Assembly: GCA_002450925.1 (NCBI GenBank)
Contig: DKAU01000059.1
Span: 1-24,127 of the forward strand
From: Thiobacillus sp. UBA6918
GTDB lineage: Bacteria; Pseudomonadota; Gammaproteobacteria; Burkholderiales; Thiobacillaceae
Length of the DNA stretch: 24,127 nucleotides
Reading direction: 5' to 3'
The notes below the pieces were generated by a model. The model was not told the DNA's origin and ran no database searches. It saw only the letters and a program-made list of their open reading frames with translations. This document shows, piece after piece, positions 8,501-16,447 of the stretch. The translations under genes and the position numbers were made by a program. The stretch's first letter is position 1; each line of letters opens with the position of its first letter.

Positions 8501-8529
8501 TTGAATCTCCCGGCCCCAAGCCGGATAAT
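8501..8529 (+). promoter_or_regulatory. Probable sigma-70 promoter of the rsx operon with an inverted repeat in the spacer
   Basis: TTGAAT (8501-8506) and GATAAT (8524-8529) are separated by exactly 17 bases. The spacer and first -10 base carry an inverted repeat, CCGGC (8510-8514) and GCCGG (8520-8524), which could bind a regulator. The expected start of transcription near 8536 excludes the more upstream TTG at 8535 as the rsxA start. Confidence 0.55.
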
Positions 8530-8558
8530 TCAGTTTGTACCGCACTGGCAAAAAGCCC

Positions 8559-9137
8559 TTGGAACACTATTTGTTACTCCTCATCGGCACGGTGTTTGTG
8601 AACAACATCGTGATGTCCAAGATTCTTGGACTGTGCCCTTTCATGGGTGTGTCCAAGAAACTGGAAACCTCGATCTCCATGGGCCTTGCCACGACATTTG
8701 TGCTGACCCTGGCTTCGGGCACCTCCTATCTCATCAACGAGTACCTGCTGGGGACGGATCTTTTCTATCTGCGCACGCTTTCCTTCATTGTGATCATTGC
8801 CGGCATCGTGCAATTCACGGAAATGTTCATCCACAAGACCAGCCCCGTTCTGTACCAGGTGTTGGGAATCTACCTGCCGCTTATTACCACCAACTGTGCG
8901 GTGCTGGGTATTCCGCTTCTGAATGCGCAGGCGCAGCACAACTTTGTCGAATCGCTGTTTTTCGGCGCGGGCGGTGCAATTGGTTTCAGCCTGGTGCTGG
9001 TGCTGTTTGCCGGTGTGCGTGAACGCATGGAAGCGGCCAATGTGCCGAAAATCTTTCAGGGCACCAGCATCGCCATGATTACCGCGGGACTCATGAGCCT
9101 GGCCTTCATGGGCTTTTCGGGATTGGTCAAGTTGTAA
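8559..9137 (+). CDS. rsxA: RsxA/RnfA, membrane subunit of the ferredoxin-type electron transport complex
   Basis: The 192-residue protein has about six membrane helices. I start it at TTG 8559 because the product then begins MEHYLLLLIGTVFVNN, as in RsxA homologues of 192-193 residues; no ATG fits. The signature GLCPFMGVSKKLETS holds Cys26, and TTNCAVLG holds Cys113. In the Rnf/Nqr structures these cysteines, with those of RsxE, hold a [2Fe-2S] cluster within the membrane. In proteobacteria Rsx/Rnf couples NADH and ferredoxin redox chemistry to ion movement, feeds nitrogenase, or keeps SoxR reduced. The stop overlaps the rsxB start (TAATG). Confidence 0.93.
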   Translation: MEHYLLLLIGTVFVNNIVMSKILGLCPFMGVSKKLETSISMGLATTFVLTLASGTSYLINEYLLGTDLFYLRTLSFIVIIAGIVQFTEMFIHKTSPVLYQVLGIYLPLITTNCAVLGIPLLNAQAQHNFVESLFFGAGGAIGFSLVLVLFAGVRERMEAANVPKIFQGTSIAMITAGLMSLAFMGFSGLVKL

Positions 9138-9676
9138 TGCTGACGGCAATTCTCGTCATGGCAGGCCTGGCCATCGCACTCGGTGCGGTGCTGGGGTTTG
9201 CCGCACTTCGCTACAAGGTCGAAGGCGACCCGATGGTGGAGAAGATTGATGCCGTGCTGCCGCAAACACAGTGCGGACAATGCGGCTTCCCGGGCTGCAA
9301 GCCTTACGCCACGGCCATCGCCAAGGGCGATGCGGATATCAACCTTTGCCCGCCAGGCGGCGATGAAGGCGTAAAGAAACTTGCCGAGTTGCTGGGTGTG
9401 GAAGTCAAACCGCTTAACGCAGAGCCCAAGCCCAAGTCAGTCGCATTCATTGATGAAAATACCTGTATCGGTTGCACCTTGTGCATACAGGCCTGTCCGG
9501 TGGACGCGATACTTGGCGCGGCCAAGCAGATGCACACCATCATCGCTTCGGAATGCACGGGTTGCGAATTGTGCATCCCGCCTTGTCCCGTTGACTGCAT
9601 TTCCATGGTTCCCATCAGGGAAGACCTCACCAACTGGAAATGGAGATACCCAGTATTCAGGATTAAACCGGCATGA
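9137..9676 (+). CDS. rsxB: RsxB/RnfB, iron-sulfur subunit
   Basis: The 179-residue protein starts with one membrane helix (residues 2-24). A 4Fe-4S motif follows with Cys46, Cys49, Cys54 and Cys71 (QCGQCGFPGC then LCPPGG). Then come two ferredoxin clusters: Cys110/113/116/120 (CIGCTLCIQACPVD) and Cys140/143/146/150 (CTGCELCIPPCPVD). All twelve ligands are intact. RsxB takes part in electron transfer between soluble ferredoxin and the membrane subunits. The ATG overlaps the rsxA stop by one base, and the TGA overlaps the rsxC ATG by four. A shorter C-terminus than clostridial RnfB is normal for proteobacteria. Confidence 0.97.
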   Translation: MLTAILVMAGLAIALGAVLGFAALRYKVEGDPMVEKIDAVLPQTQCGQCGFPGCKPYATAIAKGDADINLCPPGGDEGVKKLAELLGVEVKPLNAEPKPKSVAFIDENTCIGCTLCIQACPVDAILGAAKQMHTIIASECTGCELCIPPCPVDCISMVPIREDLTNWKWRYPVFRIKPA

Positions 9677-11319
9677 GGGAGTTGCATCGCTTCCCTGGTG
9701 GTGTCCATCCGAGTGAACACAAGGCCGAATCTTCGTCACGACCGATTCACGAAGCATTCATCCCGCGAAAACTGGTTGTCCCCGTACGCCAGCATATAGG
9801 GCAGCCAGCGAAACCTGTCGTCGAGTTGGGTGACCGCGTGCTGAAAGGCCAGATGATTGCCGAGGCGGATGGCTACGTTTCCACCGCCATTCACGCGCCG
9901 TCATCAGGCATCATCAGCGAAATCGGACTTGCCAAGGTGCCCCACCCTTCAGGCCTTCCGGACCTGTGTATCAGCATCGAGACCGACGGCAAGGATGAAT
10001 GGATTGCGCATGAAGGTGTTGACTGGCGCATCATGGAAGCGGCCGCATTGCGAGGCTATGTGCGCGACATGGGGCTGGCCGGACTGGGTGGCGCCGTGTT
10101 TCCAAGTTCCATCAAGCTTGACCCCGCGGGCGGTCCCGCCATCCATACGCTTATTCTGAATGGCGGTGAATGCGAGCCCTGGATCACCTGCGATGACCGA
10201 CTCATGCAGGAACGCGCAGAGGAAATTCTCGAGGGTGCGCGCATCATGCAGCATCTGCTGGGTGCACAGACGCTTCTGGCCGGCATCGAAGACAACAAAC
10301 AGGAAGCAATTGCTGCAATGCGCACAGCAGCCGAAAAGCTTGGCCTCGATATCGATATCACATCGATGCCAACGCTCTATCCGGGCGGTGGCGGAAAGCA
10401 GATCACAAAAACACTGACCGGTCTGGATACACCTTCGGGCGGCCGCACCACCGATGTGGGCGTTCAGGTTTTCAACGTTGGTACCGCTTATGCACTGGCA
10501 CGCGCCATTCTGCATGGCGAGCCCTTGATTTCGCGCATCGTCACTGTCACCGGCCATGTGCTTCGTCCACAGAATTTCGAGGTACTGATCGGCACACAGA
10601 TGAGCGAACTGGTCATGCATGCAGGTGATCGAGAGGCCATGACCGGCATCATCATGGGTGGCCCGATGATGGGCTTTGACGTTCCCAACCTCGATGCGCC
10701 CGTGGTCAAGTCAACCAACTGCGTGCTTGCAAAATCCGAGGAGACCTTTCCGCCAAGGCCGCGCGAGATGCCCTGTATCCGCTGCACGCAATGTGTCTCG
10801 GTCTGTCCGGCAGTTTTGCAGCCTCAGGAACTCTACTGGTTTGCACGCGCACGGAATTTCGGCAAGGCGCAGGAATACCATTTGTTCGACTGCATCGAGT
10901 GTGGTTGTTGCAGCTATGTATGCCCCAGCCACATACCGCTGGTCGACTATTATCGTTTTGCCAAGAGCGAAATCTGGGCACGCGAGAAGGAGAAACGATC
11001 ATCGGATATTGCACGCGAACGGCATGAGTTCCATCTCTTCCGCATTGAGCGCGAGAAGAAGGAAAAAGCTGCACGACTAGCCGCCAAGGCGCAAACCAAG
11101 AAAACCGAGGCGCCCACACTTGCACCCGAAGAGCAAGACGCCAAGAAAAAGCTGATTGCCGAAGCCCTGGCCCGTGCCCAGGCCAAGAAGGCCTCCATTA
11201 CACCGAAGAACACCGACGGCCTGCCTGAAGAGAAAAAGACGGAGATCGCCGAAATAGAAGCGCGACGGGCTAAAATCCGTGAAGTCGCCAAACAGCCGGT
11301 GGAACCGGAGAAACACTGA
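9673..11319 (+). CDS. rsxC: RsxC/RnfC, NADH-binding peripheral subunit
   Basis: A 548-residue FMN/4Fe-4S protein on the cytoplasmic face, related to the NADH-binding subunit of complex I. The N-terminal RnfC barrel segment (HEAFIPRKLVVPVRQHIGQPAKP) leads to the Rossmann/SLBB region with GLAGLGGAVFPSS and LILNGGECEPWITCDDRLM. Two ferredoxin motifs follow: Cys368/371/374/378 and Cys407/410/413/417. The C-terminal tail after about residue 435 is rich in Lys, Ala and Glu and predicted helical. It is much shorter than the repetitive tail of E. coli RsxC (740 residues). The start is the ATG that overlaps the rsxB stop. Confidence 0.95.
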   Translation: MRELHRFPGGVHPSEHKAESSSRPIHEAFIPRKLVVPVRQHIGQPAKPVVELGDRVLKGQMIAEADGYVSTAIHAPSSGIISEIGLAKVPHPSGLPDLCISIETDGKDEWIAHEGVDWRIMEAAALRGYVRDMGLAGLGGAVFPSSIKLDPAGGPAIHTLILNGGECEPWITCDDRLMQERAEEILEGARIMQHLLGAQTLLAGIEDNKQEAIAAMRTAAEKLGLDIDITSMPTLYPGGGGKQITKTLTGLDTPSGGRTTDVGVQVFNVGTAYALARAILHGEPLISRIVTVTGHVLRPQNFEVLIGTQMSELVMHAGDREAMTGIIMGGPMMGFDVPNLDAPVVKSTNCVLAKSEETFPPRPREMPCIRCTQCVSVCPAVLQPQELYWFARARNFGKAQEYHLFDCIECGCCSYVCPSHIPLVDYYRFAKSEIWAREKEKRSSDIARERHEFHLFRIEREKKEKAARLAAKAQTKKTEAPTLAPEEQDAKKKLIAEALARAQAKKASITPKNTDGLPEEKKTEIAEIEARRAKIREVAKQPVEPEKH

Positions 11320-11327
11320 CAGAACCC

Positions 11328-12353
11328 ATGGCAACTTCCACCCATGTGCTTCAAAAAAACAGCGTCAGCCGCGTCATGCTGCTGGTACTGGCCTGCCTGA
11401 TTCCCGGGATTCTTACCTATGCATGGCAGTTTGGATGGGGCATCGTCATCAACCTGGTCTGGGCCTCGATTCTTGCCTTATCGCTAGAGGCACTCGCACT
11501 CAGGCTGCGCAACTTTCCAATCAAGCCATTCCTGAGCGATGGCAGTGCCATCGTCACTGCATGGTTGCTGGCGCTTTCGCTTCCCCCGCTTGCCCCCTGG
11601 TGGCTGACGCTGGTGGGCATGATATTCGCCATTGGTGTCGCCAAGCATTTGTATGGTGGCCTTGGGCAGAACATTTTCAATCCGGCCATGGTCGGTTTTG
11701 CAGTGCTCATCATTTCGTTCCCGGCTCAAATGACGCAATGGTCTGCACCCCTTGCCATTGCGGGCCATCATTTGGGTTTTGTCGAGAGCCTTGCTGTCAT
11801 TTTCGGGGGTGGCCTGCCTGATGGCGTCGCGCTTGATGCGATTGTTTCTGCGACACCCCTCGATACTGTGCGCACAGGTCTTATGCAGCAACACACCCTG
11901 GGCGAGATACATTCCTACAGTCACATTTTCGGTAGCCTGGGTGGTGTGGGCAATGAATGGGTGGCAGCTGCCTACCTTGCTGGTGGGCTGACGTTGTGGG
12001 CACTACGCATCATTTCCTGGCATGTACCGGTCGCATTTCTGCTTGGCATTTGGCTTACTGCCGGCTTTTTGCACTGGGGTGATGCAGGCCGCTATGCCGC
12101 TCCATGGTTCCAGATTGCAGCACCTAGCGCCATGCTGGGTGCATTCTTCATCGCTACCGACCCTGTTTCAGGCTCGACGACACCAATAGGAAGGTTGATA
12201 TTCGGGTTGGCTGCAGGCTTTCTTACCGTGATTATCCGCGTTTTTGGTGGCTATCCGGATGGGGTGGCTTTTTCGATCCTGCTCATGAACCTGTGCGTGC
12301 CCCTGATCGATGCCTATACCCAGCCACGCGTTTTTGGCGAACCCAGAAAATGA
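11328..12353 (+). CDS. rsxD: RsxD/RnfD, membrane subunit with covalent FMN
   Basis: The 341-residue integral membrane protein has several hydrophobic helices and belongs to the NqrB/RnfD family. The motif DAIVSATPLDTVR (170-182) fits the flavinylation site; Thr176 would carry FMN, attached by ApbE, which is not in this window. TDPVSGSTTPIGRLIFG near residues 277-293 is another family hallmark. It starts 8 bases after rsxC, and its TGA overlaps the rsxG ATG by four bases. Confidence 0.95.
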   Translation: MATSTHVLQKNSVSRVMLLVLACLIPGILTYAWQFGWGIVINLVWASILALSLEALALRLRNFPIKPFLSDGSAIVTAWLLALSLPPLAPWWLTLVGMIFAIGVAKHLYGGLGQNIFNPAMVGFAVLIISFPAQMTQWSAPLAIAGHHLGFVESLAVIFGGGLPDGVALDAIVSATPLDTVRTGLMQQHTLGEIHSYSHIFGSLGGVGNEWVAAAYLAGGLTLWALRIISWHVPVAFLLGIWLTAGFLHWGDAGRYAAPWFQIAAPSAMLGAFFIATDPVSGSTTPIGRLIFGLAAGFLTVIIRVFGGYPDGVAFSILLMNLCVPLIDAYTQPRVFGEPRK

Positions 12354-12991
12354 ATCCGGTTCTGCGAAACAGTCTGCGTACCAGTTCCATCCTGTTCGTG
12401 TTCGCGCTTATCGGAACGGCGATGCTGGCCTACACTTACCGCAAGACCGAACCCATCATCGAAGCCAGTACACGGGCAGAGAAGCTTGCACTCATTAATC
12501 AGGTTCTGCCTGTTCACTTGTACGACAACAATCTTTTCGATGCTTACCGTGAACTGCCTGCCGATGATCTGCTGGGAACGCGCAAACCCTCCGGAATGTG
12601 GCTGGCAACCAAGGCCGAACAGCCTGTGGGCATCATACTGGAAGCGATAGCGACAGAAGGTTACGGTGGCGATATTGAGTTGCTGGTTGGCATCTCTGCC
12701 GAGGGCAAGGTAACCGGCGTACGCGTGGCCCAGCACAAGGAAACACCGGGACTTGGTGATTACATCGAATCTTCAAAAAGCACCTGGATTCTTCAATTTG
12801 CCGATAAATCGTACAGCGAAAGCACCGACAGTTTGTGGAGAGTGAAAAAGGATGGCGGCGAATTCGACTCACTAGCCGGCGCCACCATCACACCCCGCGC
12901 CATCGTCAAGGCAGTACGCGAAGCGCTAAAATATTTCCAGTTGCATAGAGAAGCGCTTCTGCAACTGTCCAAACAGACGAGCACGCCATGA
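12350..12991 (+). CDS. rsxG: RsxG/RnfG, periplasmic FMN-carrying subunit
   Basis: A 213-residue protein with one N-terminal membrane anchor (about residues 10-30) and a periplasmic FMN-binding domain. The motif FDSLAGATITPRAIV carries Thr179, the likely site of phosphoester-linked FMN; the first motif position is Ala instead of the usual Ser/Thr. VAQHKETPGLGDYIE near residue 130 is typical of the family. I place the start at ATG 12350 because it forms the ATGA overlap with rsxD and gives a normal N-terminus; a longer in-frame version would run into rsxD. Confidence 0.94.
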   Translation: MNPVLRNSLRTSSILFVFALIGTAMLAYTYRKTEPIIEASTRAEKLALINQVLPVHLYDNNLFDAYRELPADDLLGTRKPSGMWLATKAEQPVGIILEAIATEGYGGDIELLVGISAEGKVTGVRVAQHKETPGLGDYIESSKSTWILQFADKSYSESTDSLWRVKKDGGEFDSLAGATITPRAIVKAVREALKYFQLHREALLQLSKQTSTP

Positions 12992-13680
12992 TCAGCAAAC
13001 AGGACTTTTCTGACCTTGCCCGAAACGGCCTCTGGAAGCAAAACCCCGGGGTGGTACAACTTCTTGGGCTGTGCCCCCTGCTTGCCATCAGCAGCAGCGT
13101 TGTCAATGCCCTGTCACTGGGTCTCGCTACCGTGTTCGTCATGATTGCATCCAGCCTGGCCGTATCAGCCGTGCGGAATGTTGTACCGAACGAAATCCGC
13201 ATCCCGGTGTTCATCCTCATCATCGCCTCGCTGGTCACCATCATTGACCTGGCCCTCAACGCATTCGCACATCCGCTTTACCTGGTTCTGGGCATTTTCA
13301 TTCCGCTCATCACCACGAATTGCATTGTTCTGGCTCGCGCCGATGCCTACGCTTCCAAGAACCGTCCAATCCACAGCGCCCTTGATGCCGCGATGATGGG
13401 ATTGGGCCTGACGGTTGTTCTGGTTGTGCTCGGCGGGGTGCGAGAAATCGCCGGCAAGGGCACCTTGCTCACCGGCATCGACCTGGCGCTTGGCCCGGCG
13501 GCGAAAGGCTGGGTCATTCACCTTGTTCCAGAGTACAAGGGTTTCCTTCTGGCCATCCTTCCACCCGGTGCCTTCATTGGACTTGGTTTGCTGATTGCAG
13601 GCCGAAACTGGCTTGATCAACGGGCCCTGAAGCGCGCACATCAAGCCGCCAAATCCGGGATCGCCGCACAATCTGCATGA
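12988..13680 (+). CDS. rsxE: RsxE/RnfE, membrane subunit
   Basis: The 230-residue protein has about six membrane helices and is homologous to RsxA in inverted topology. LLGLCPLLAIS holds Cys29 and LITTNCIVLARA holds Cys112, the expected partners of the RsxA cysteines around the intramembrane [2Fe-2S] cluster. The start ATG overlaps the rsxG stop (ATGA). The stop TGA in turn overlaps the ATG of the following small ORF. The ~30-residue C-terminal tail is hydrophilic and cytoplasmic. Confidence 0.96.
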   Translation: MISKQDFSDLARNGLWKQNPGVVQLLGLCPLLAISSSVVNALSLGLATVFVMIASSLAVSAVRNVVPNEIRIPVFILIIASLVTIIDLALNAFAHPLYLVLGIFIPLITTNCIVLARADAYASKNRPIHSALDAAMMGLGLTVVLVVLGGVREIAGKGTLLTGIDLALGPAAKGWVIHLVPEYKGFLLAILPPGAFIGLGLLIAGRNWLDQRALKRAHQAAKSGIAAQSA

Positions 13681-13835
13681 AGATTCGGGGCAAGGCACCG
13701 CACAAGCCACGCAATCCTCTCGTCGTTCTGGTCAAGCAGCGCAAGGCCGGCAGTCATACGCCAGACCTGAAACAACAGCGTCAAAAGGCCAAACAAGAAC
13801 TGCATAAACAGATCAAAAAGAAGAACGAACAATAA
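13677..13835 (+). CDS. Small basic protein of unknown function in the rsx-nth operon
   Basis: A 52-residue ORF begins with an ATG that overlaps the rsxE stop as ATGA and ends four bases before nth. This is the same packing as the genes around it, which is the main evidence that it is real. The protein starts MKIRGKAPHKPRNPLVVLVK and continues as a Lys/Gln/His-rich helix, ending in QIKKKNEQ. It is strongly basic, with no cysteine, signal peptide or membrane segment. A nucleic-acid- or membrane-surface-binding role is conceivable but not shown. I do not recognise a named family. Confidence 0.65.
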   Translation: MKIRGKAPHKPRNPLVVLVKQRKAGSHTPDLKQQRQKAKQELHKQIKKKNEQ

Positions 13836-13839
13836 ATTC

Positions 13840-14472
13840 ATGAACAAGGACAAACGCGCGGAAATCTTTCGCCGCCTTCAAGCCATCGACCCTCACCCCA
13901 GCACTGAACTGCAATTCAGCACGCCGTTCGAACTGCTGGTGGCTGTGGTGCTCTCGGCACAGGCCACCGACAAGGGGGTAAACCTGGCTACCCGCCGTCT
14001 GTTTCCCGTAGCCAATACCCCTGAAAAAATTCTTGCTCTGGGCGAGGAGGGGTTACGCGATTACGTCAAGACCATCGGTCTTTACCAAAGCAAGTCCAAA
14101 CACATCATCCAGACCTGCCGCATCCTTATAAACGAACACGGCAGCAAGGTGCCTGATACACGCGAGGAACTGGAGAAACTTCCGGGGGTAGGCCGCAAGA
14201 CGGCCAATGTCATTCTCAATGTCGCATTCGGCCAGCCCACCATGGCAGTGGACACGCACATTTTCCGCGTATCCAACCGCACAGGCCTGGCGCCAGGGAA
14301 AACACCGCTGGAAGTGGAAAAAAAGCTCTTGAGGAACATCCCTGCCGAATTCATGCAGCATGCGCACCACTGGCTGATCCTGCATGGCCGCTACACTTGT
14401 ATCGCGCGCAAACCCAAGTGCAACGAATGCGTGATTGCCGACCTTTGTGATTACAAGGCAAAAAATGTTTAA
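13840..14472 (+). CDS. nth: Endonuclease III (base-excision repair glycosylase/AP lyase)
   Basis: A 210-residue enzyme that removes oxidised pyrimidines from DNA and cleaves the AP site. The helix-hairpin-helix LPGVGRKTAN (114-123) contains catalytic Lys120. VDTHIFRVSNR contains catalytic Asp138. The 4Fe-4S cluster ligands are Cys187, Cys194, Cys197 and Cys203. All are at the same numbers as in E. coli Nth. The rsx-nth linkage is also found in enterobacteria. The 3' end overlaps the DUF1841 gene by eight bases. Confidence 0.98.
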   Translation: MNKDKRAEIFRRLQAIDPHPSTELQFSTPFELLVAVVLSAQATDKGVNLATRRLFPVANTPEKILALGEEGLRDYVKTIGLYQSKSKHIIQTCRILINEHGSKVPDTREELEKLPGVGRKTANVILNVAFGQPTMAVDTHIFRVSNRTGLAPGKTPLEVEKKLLRNIPAEFMQHAHHWLILHGRYTCIARKPKCNECVIADLCDYKAKNV

Positions 14473-14899
14473 CCCGAGCCGTGACCAAGTCCGCCAGTTC
14501 TTCTTTGGAGTCTGGAGCAAGTATCGCAGCAATCAGCCTCTTGAAGGGGTTGAGCTCCTGGCACTGGAAACCATTCTTGCCCACCCTGAATACCACTCGA
14601 TCCTGGATCAGCCGGAACGTTATCTCGACAAGGACTATCTTCCTGATTTCGGTGAAACCAATCCTTTCCTGCACCTGTCCATGCATCTATCTATTGCCGA
14701 ACAGTTTTCCATTGACCAGCCGCCCGGGATAAAGCAACGCTATGAAACCCTGCTGAAACAACGTGGGGATACCATGGCCGCTCAACATGACATCATGGAC
14801 TGCCTGGCAGAGATGATCTGGAAGGCACAACGCCAAGGTTCATCCTATAGCCCTGACATTTACTTTGACTGCCTGGACAAAAAAATCGACGGAACCTGA
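14465..14899 (+). CDS. DUF1841 family protein
   Basis: A 144-residue cytoplasmic protein. I use the ATG at 14465, inside the end of nth, because homologues begin MFNPSRDQVRQFFF. The family hallmarks are present: LLALETILAHPEYH, RYLDKDYLPDFGETNPFLHLSMHLSIAEQ and SIDQPPGIKQRY. The many His and acidic residues suggest a helical metal- or ligand-binding fold, but no function is established that I know of. The overlap with nth places it as the last gene of the rsx-nth run. A 42-base gap separates it from the next gene. Confidence 0.85.
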   Translation: MFNPSRDQVRQFFFGVWSKYRSNQPLEGVELLALETILAHPEYHSILDQPERYLDKDYLPDFGETNPFLHLSMHLSIAEQFSIDQPPGIKQRYETLLKQRGDTMAAQHDIMDCLAEMIWKAQRQGSSYSPDIYFDCLDKKIDGT

Positions 14900-14941
14900 A
14901 AGGACGATCAAGATATTCCCCAAGGAACCGATGAGTTATCC

Positions 14942-15700
14942 ATGAAGAGCCTGTTTAACCCCACCCCGTTTTTGGTCTGCCTGATGGTGCCAGCCATCCT
15001 GCTGCCAGCATCAAGTCTGGCTGCCATCGATCAGTCACCGCAACTTCCGGAACCTGTCGTGCAGATCAGTGATCAGGATGGGACCCTGCAGTTGAACATC
15101 AGTTTGCGAGTGCCGGTTCAGCCTCGTGACGCATGGGAAGTGCTCACGGATTTCGAGCATATGCCGAACTTCATTCCCAATCTGGAAAGCAGCCAAATAC
15201 TGCAAAAGACGGGGAAAAGCATGCAGGTGGAGCAGAAGGGAAGCATCAGCCTGGGCATGTTCCCGATCCACTATGAATCAAAGAGGCAAATCGAGCTGAC
15301 ACCCTACAAACTGATCCGCTCGCATTCATTATCAGGCAACACACGCCTGGACAGTGTCATGGTGCTGACACCCGTAGGCAAGGAAACGCTGCTTGCATAC
15401 CGGGCTACCGCCATACCAGACCTGCCTGTTCCAAACAGCATGGTCAGTTCCTACATGAGCGAAATGCTTGAAAACCAGTTCAAGGCCATGGGCCAGGAAA
15501 TGATCCGGCGCGCCCAGGGTGCCGACGATAACGATGACGATTCAACCACGCAGGTCGCGCAGAAACCCGGGGCGCAAGCAGAACAGAAACCTGTTCAACA
15601 AACTGCCAAGCCGGCAGTTGTCAAAAAAACGAGCCCACAAAGCAAACCGCGTCCTAGCAAGAAGCAAACCCAGACACTGACAAAAAAACAGCCGGGTTAA
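14942..15700 (+). CDS. Exported SRPBCC (polyketide cyclase/START-like) protein
   Basis: A 252-residue protein with an N-terminal signal peptide (hydrophobic stretch 9-24, cleavage near residue 27 after SSLA). Residues ~48-190 resemble the polyketide cyclase/dehydrase (COQ10-like) fold: RVPVQPRDAWEVLTDFEHMPNFIPNLESSQIL is the typical entry, followed by alternating strands and a C-terminal helix that lines a hydrophobic cavity. The last ~60 residues are a low-complexity Gln/Lys/Pro/Thr tail, positively charged. The ligand is unknown; lipid or other hydrophobic ligand binding in the periplasm is inference. The stop codon lies in the loop of the downstream terminator. Confidence 0.8.
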   Translation: MKSLFNPTPFLVCLMVPAILLPASSLAAIDQSPQLPEPVVQISDQDGTLQLNISLRVPVQPRDAWEVLTDFEHMPNFIPNLESSQILQKTGKSMQVEQKGSISLGMFPIHYESKRQIELTPYKLIRSHSLSGNTRLDSVMVLTPVGKETLLAYRATAIPDLPVPNSMVSSYMSEMLENQFKAMGQEMIRRAQGADDNDDDSTTQVAQKPGAQAEQKPVQQTAKPAVVKKTSPQSKPRPSKKQTQTLTKKQPG

Positions 15701-15714
15701 ACCGGCTGTTTTTT
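15683..15714. terminator. Bidirectional rho-independent terminator between convergent genes
   Basis: A perfect 13-bp inverted repeat (15683-15695 with 15702-15714) has a six-base loop. It has six A's on the left and six T's on the right, so it can end transcription from both sides. It serves the SRPBCC gene on + and the cytochrome c pair on -. The SRPBCC stop codon TAA (15698-15700) lies in the loop. Confidence 0.93.
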
Positions 15715-15727
15715 CCATCAGGTTCGC

Positions 15728-16054
15728 TCAGTATTTCTGAGCCAAGCCTTTCTGCTTGGAGAAATAGGCCGCCAGATCATGCATATCCTGGTTTGAGAGG
15801 CTGGCTACTTGTCCAGTCATGATGGGGTTTTTGCGCTTGCCGATCTTGTAGGCCTGCAGAGAGTGATACATGTAATCTGCGTGCTGGCCTGCAAGTTTTG
15901 GGAACATGGCAGTAGGGCTGTTGCCGTCTGCACCATGGCAGCCGGCGCAAACAGCGGATTTGGCCTTGCCGGCTTCTGCATTGCCGCCAGCAATTGCAGT
16001 TACGCTGGCAGTCAAGGCTACGGACACGGCGAACAGTGTGACGATTTTATTCAT
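15728..16054 (-). CDS. Periplasmic monohaem cytochrome c (c553/c4-like), first of pair
   Basis: The 108-residue precursor has a signal peptide (about 1-22, cleavage after AIA). The haem site CAGCH has Cys36, Cys39 and His40. Met79 in KNPIMTGQ is the likely sixth ligand. The pattern FPKLAGQHADYMYHSLQAYKIGKR and LSNQDMHDLAAYFS is that of one half of a cytochrome c4, so this is a small soluble electron carrier. The ribosome binding site AGGGAGA stands about seven bases before the ATG. It follows the second cytochrome gene after 17 bases, so both are one transcript ending at the 15683-15714 terminator. The redox partner cannot be told from the sequence. Confidence 0.93.
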   Translation of the reverse strand: MNKIVTLFAVSVALTASVTAIAGGNAEAGKAKSAVCAGCHGADGNSPTAMFPKLAGQHADYMYHSLQAYKIGKRKNPIMTGQVASLSNQDMHDLAAYFSKQKGLAQKY

Positions 16055-16071
16055 GCTTATCTCCCTGATGA

Positions 16072-16410
16072 TTATTTGCTTGGTCCACTGTAGGACGATG
16101 CGTAATACGCAGCCAGGTTTTCCATGTCCTGATCGGACAGGCTGGCAGCAATGCTGTTCATGCTGGGATGATTGCGCTCACCGGTTTTGTATTGTTTGAG
16201 TGCCGAAACAATGTACTCCTCGTGCTGACCGCCAAGCATGGGTACCTTGTAAGTTGCAGGAAATGCAGTTCTCCAGCCGGGAATGCCATGGCATCCTGCA
16301 CACATCGAGGTTTTTTCACGCCCTGCTACCGGGTCTCCGCCTGCCTGGGCAGACAGACTCCATGCACAGGCAAATGCTGCGACTACTGTCGTGATATGGC
16401 TTGCTTTCAT
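16072..16410 (-). CDS. Periplasmic monohaem cytochrome c, second of pair (promoter-proximal)
   Basis: The 112-residue precursor has a signal peptide (1-23, cleavage after AQA). CAGCH gives Cys37, Cys40 and His41; Met84 in NHPSMNSIA is the likely axial ligand. It shares the c4-half pattern with its neighbour (LGGQHEEYIVSALKQYKTGER, LSDQDMENLAAYYAS). A ten-residue insertion, GIPGWRTAFPATYKVPM, sits after the haem motif. Its GAGAGGA ribosome binding site lies close to the ATG. It is transcribed divergently from the SulP gene, with 172 bases between the starts. The pair probably arose by duplication and carries electrons to an oxidase or from a periplasmic dehydrogenase (inference). Confidence 0.92.
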   Translation of the reverse strand: MKASHITTVVAAFACAWSLSAQAGGDPVAGREKTSMCAGCHGIPGWRTAFPATYKVPMLGGQHEEYIVSALKQYKTGERNHPSMNSIAASLSDQDMENLAAYYASSYSGPSK

Positions 16411-16447
16411 GTTCCTCTCTCTTGGTAATGGTGGGTGTTATAATTTT

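Noticed and set aside
11853..12200. Loss of the flavinylation motif in RsxD (VSAT instead of SGAT)
   Set aside because: The threonine and the following Pro-Leu are kept, and I recall the two residues before the Ala-Thr varying in RsxD proteins, so this is probably normal variation.
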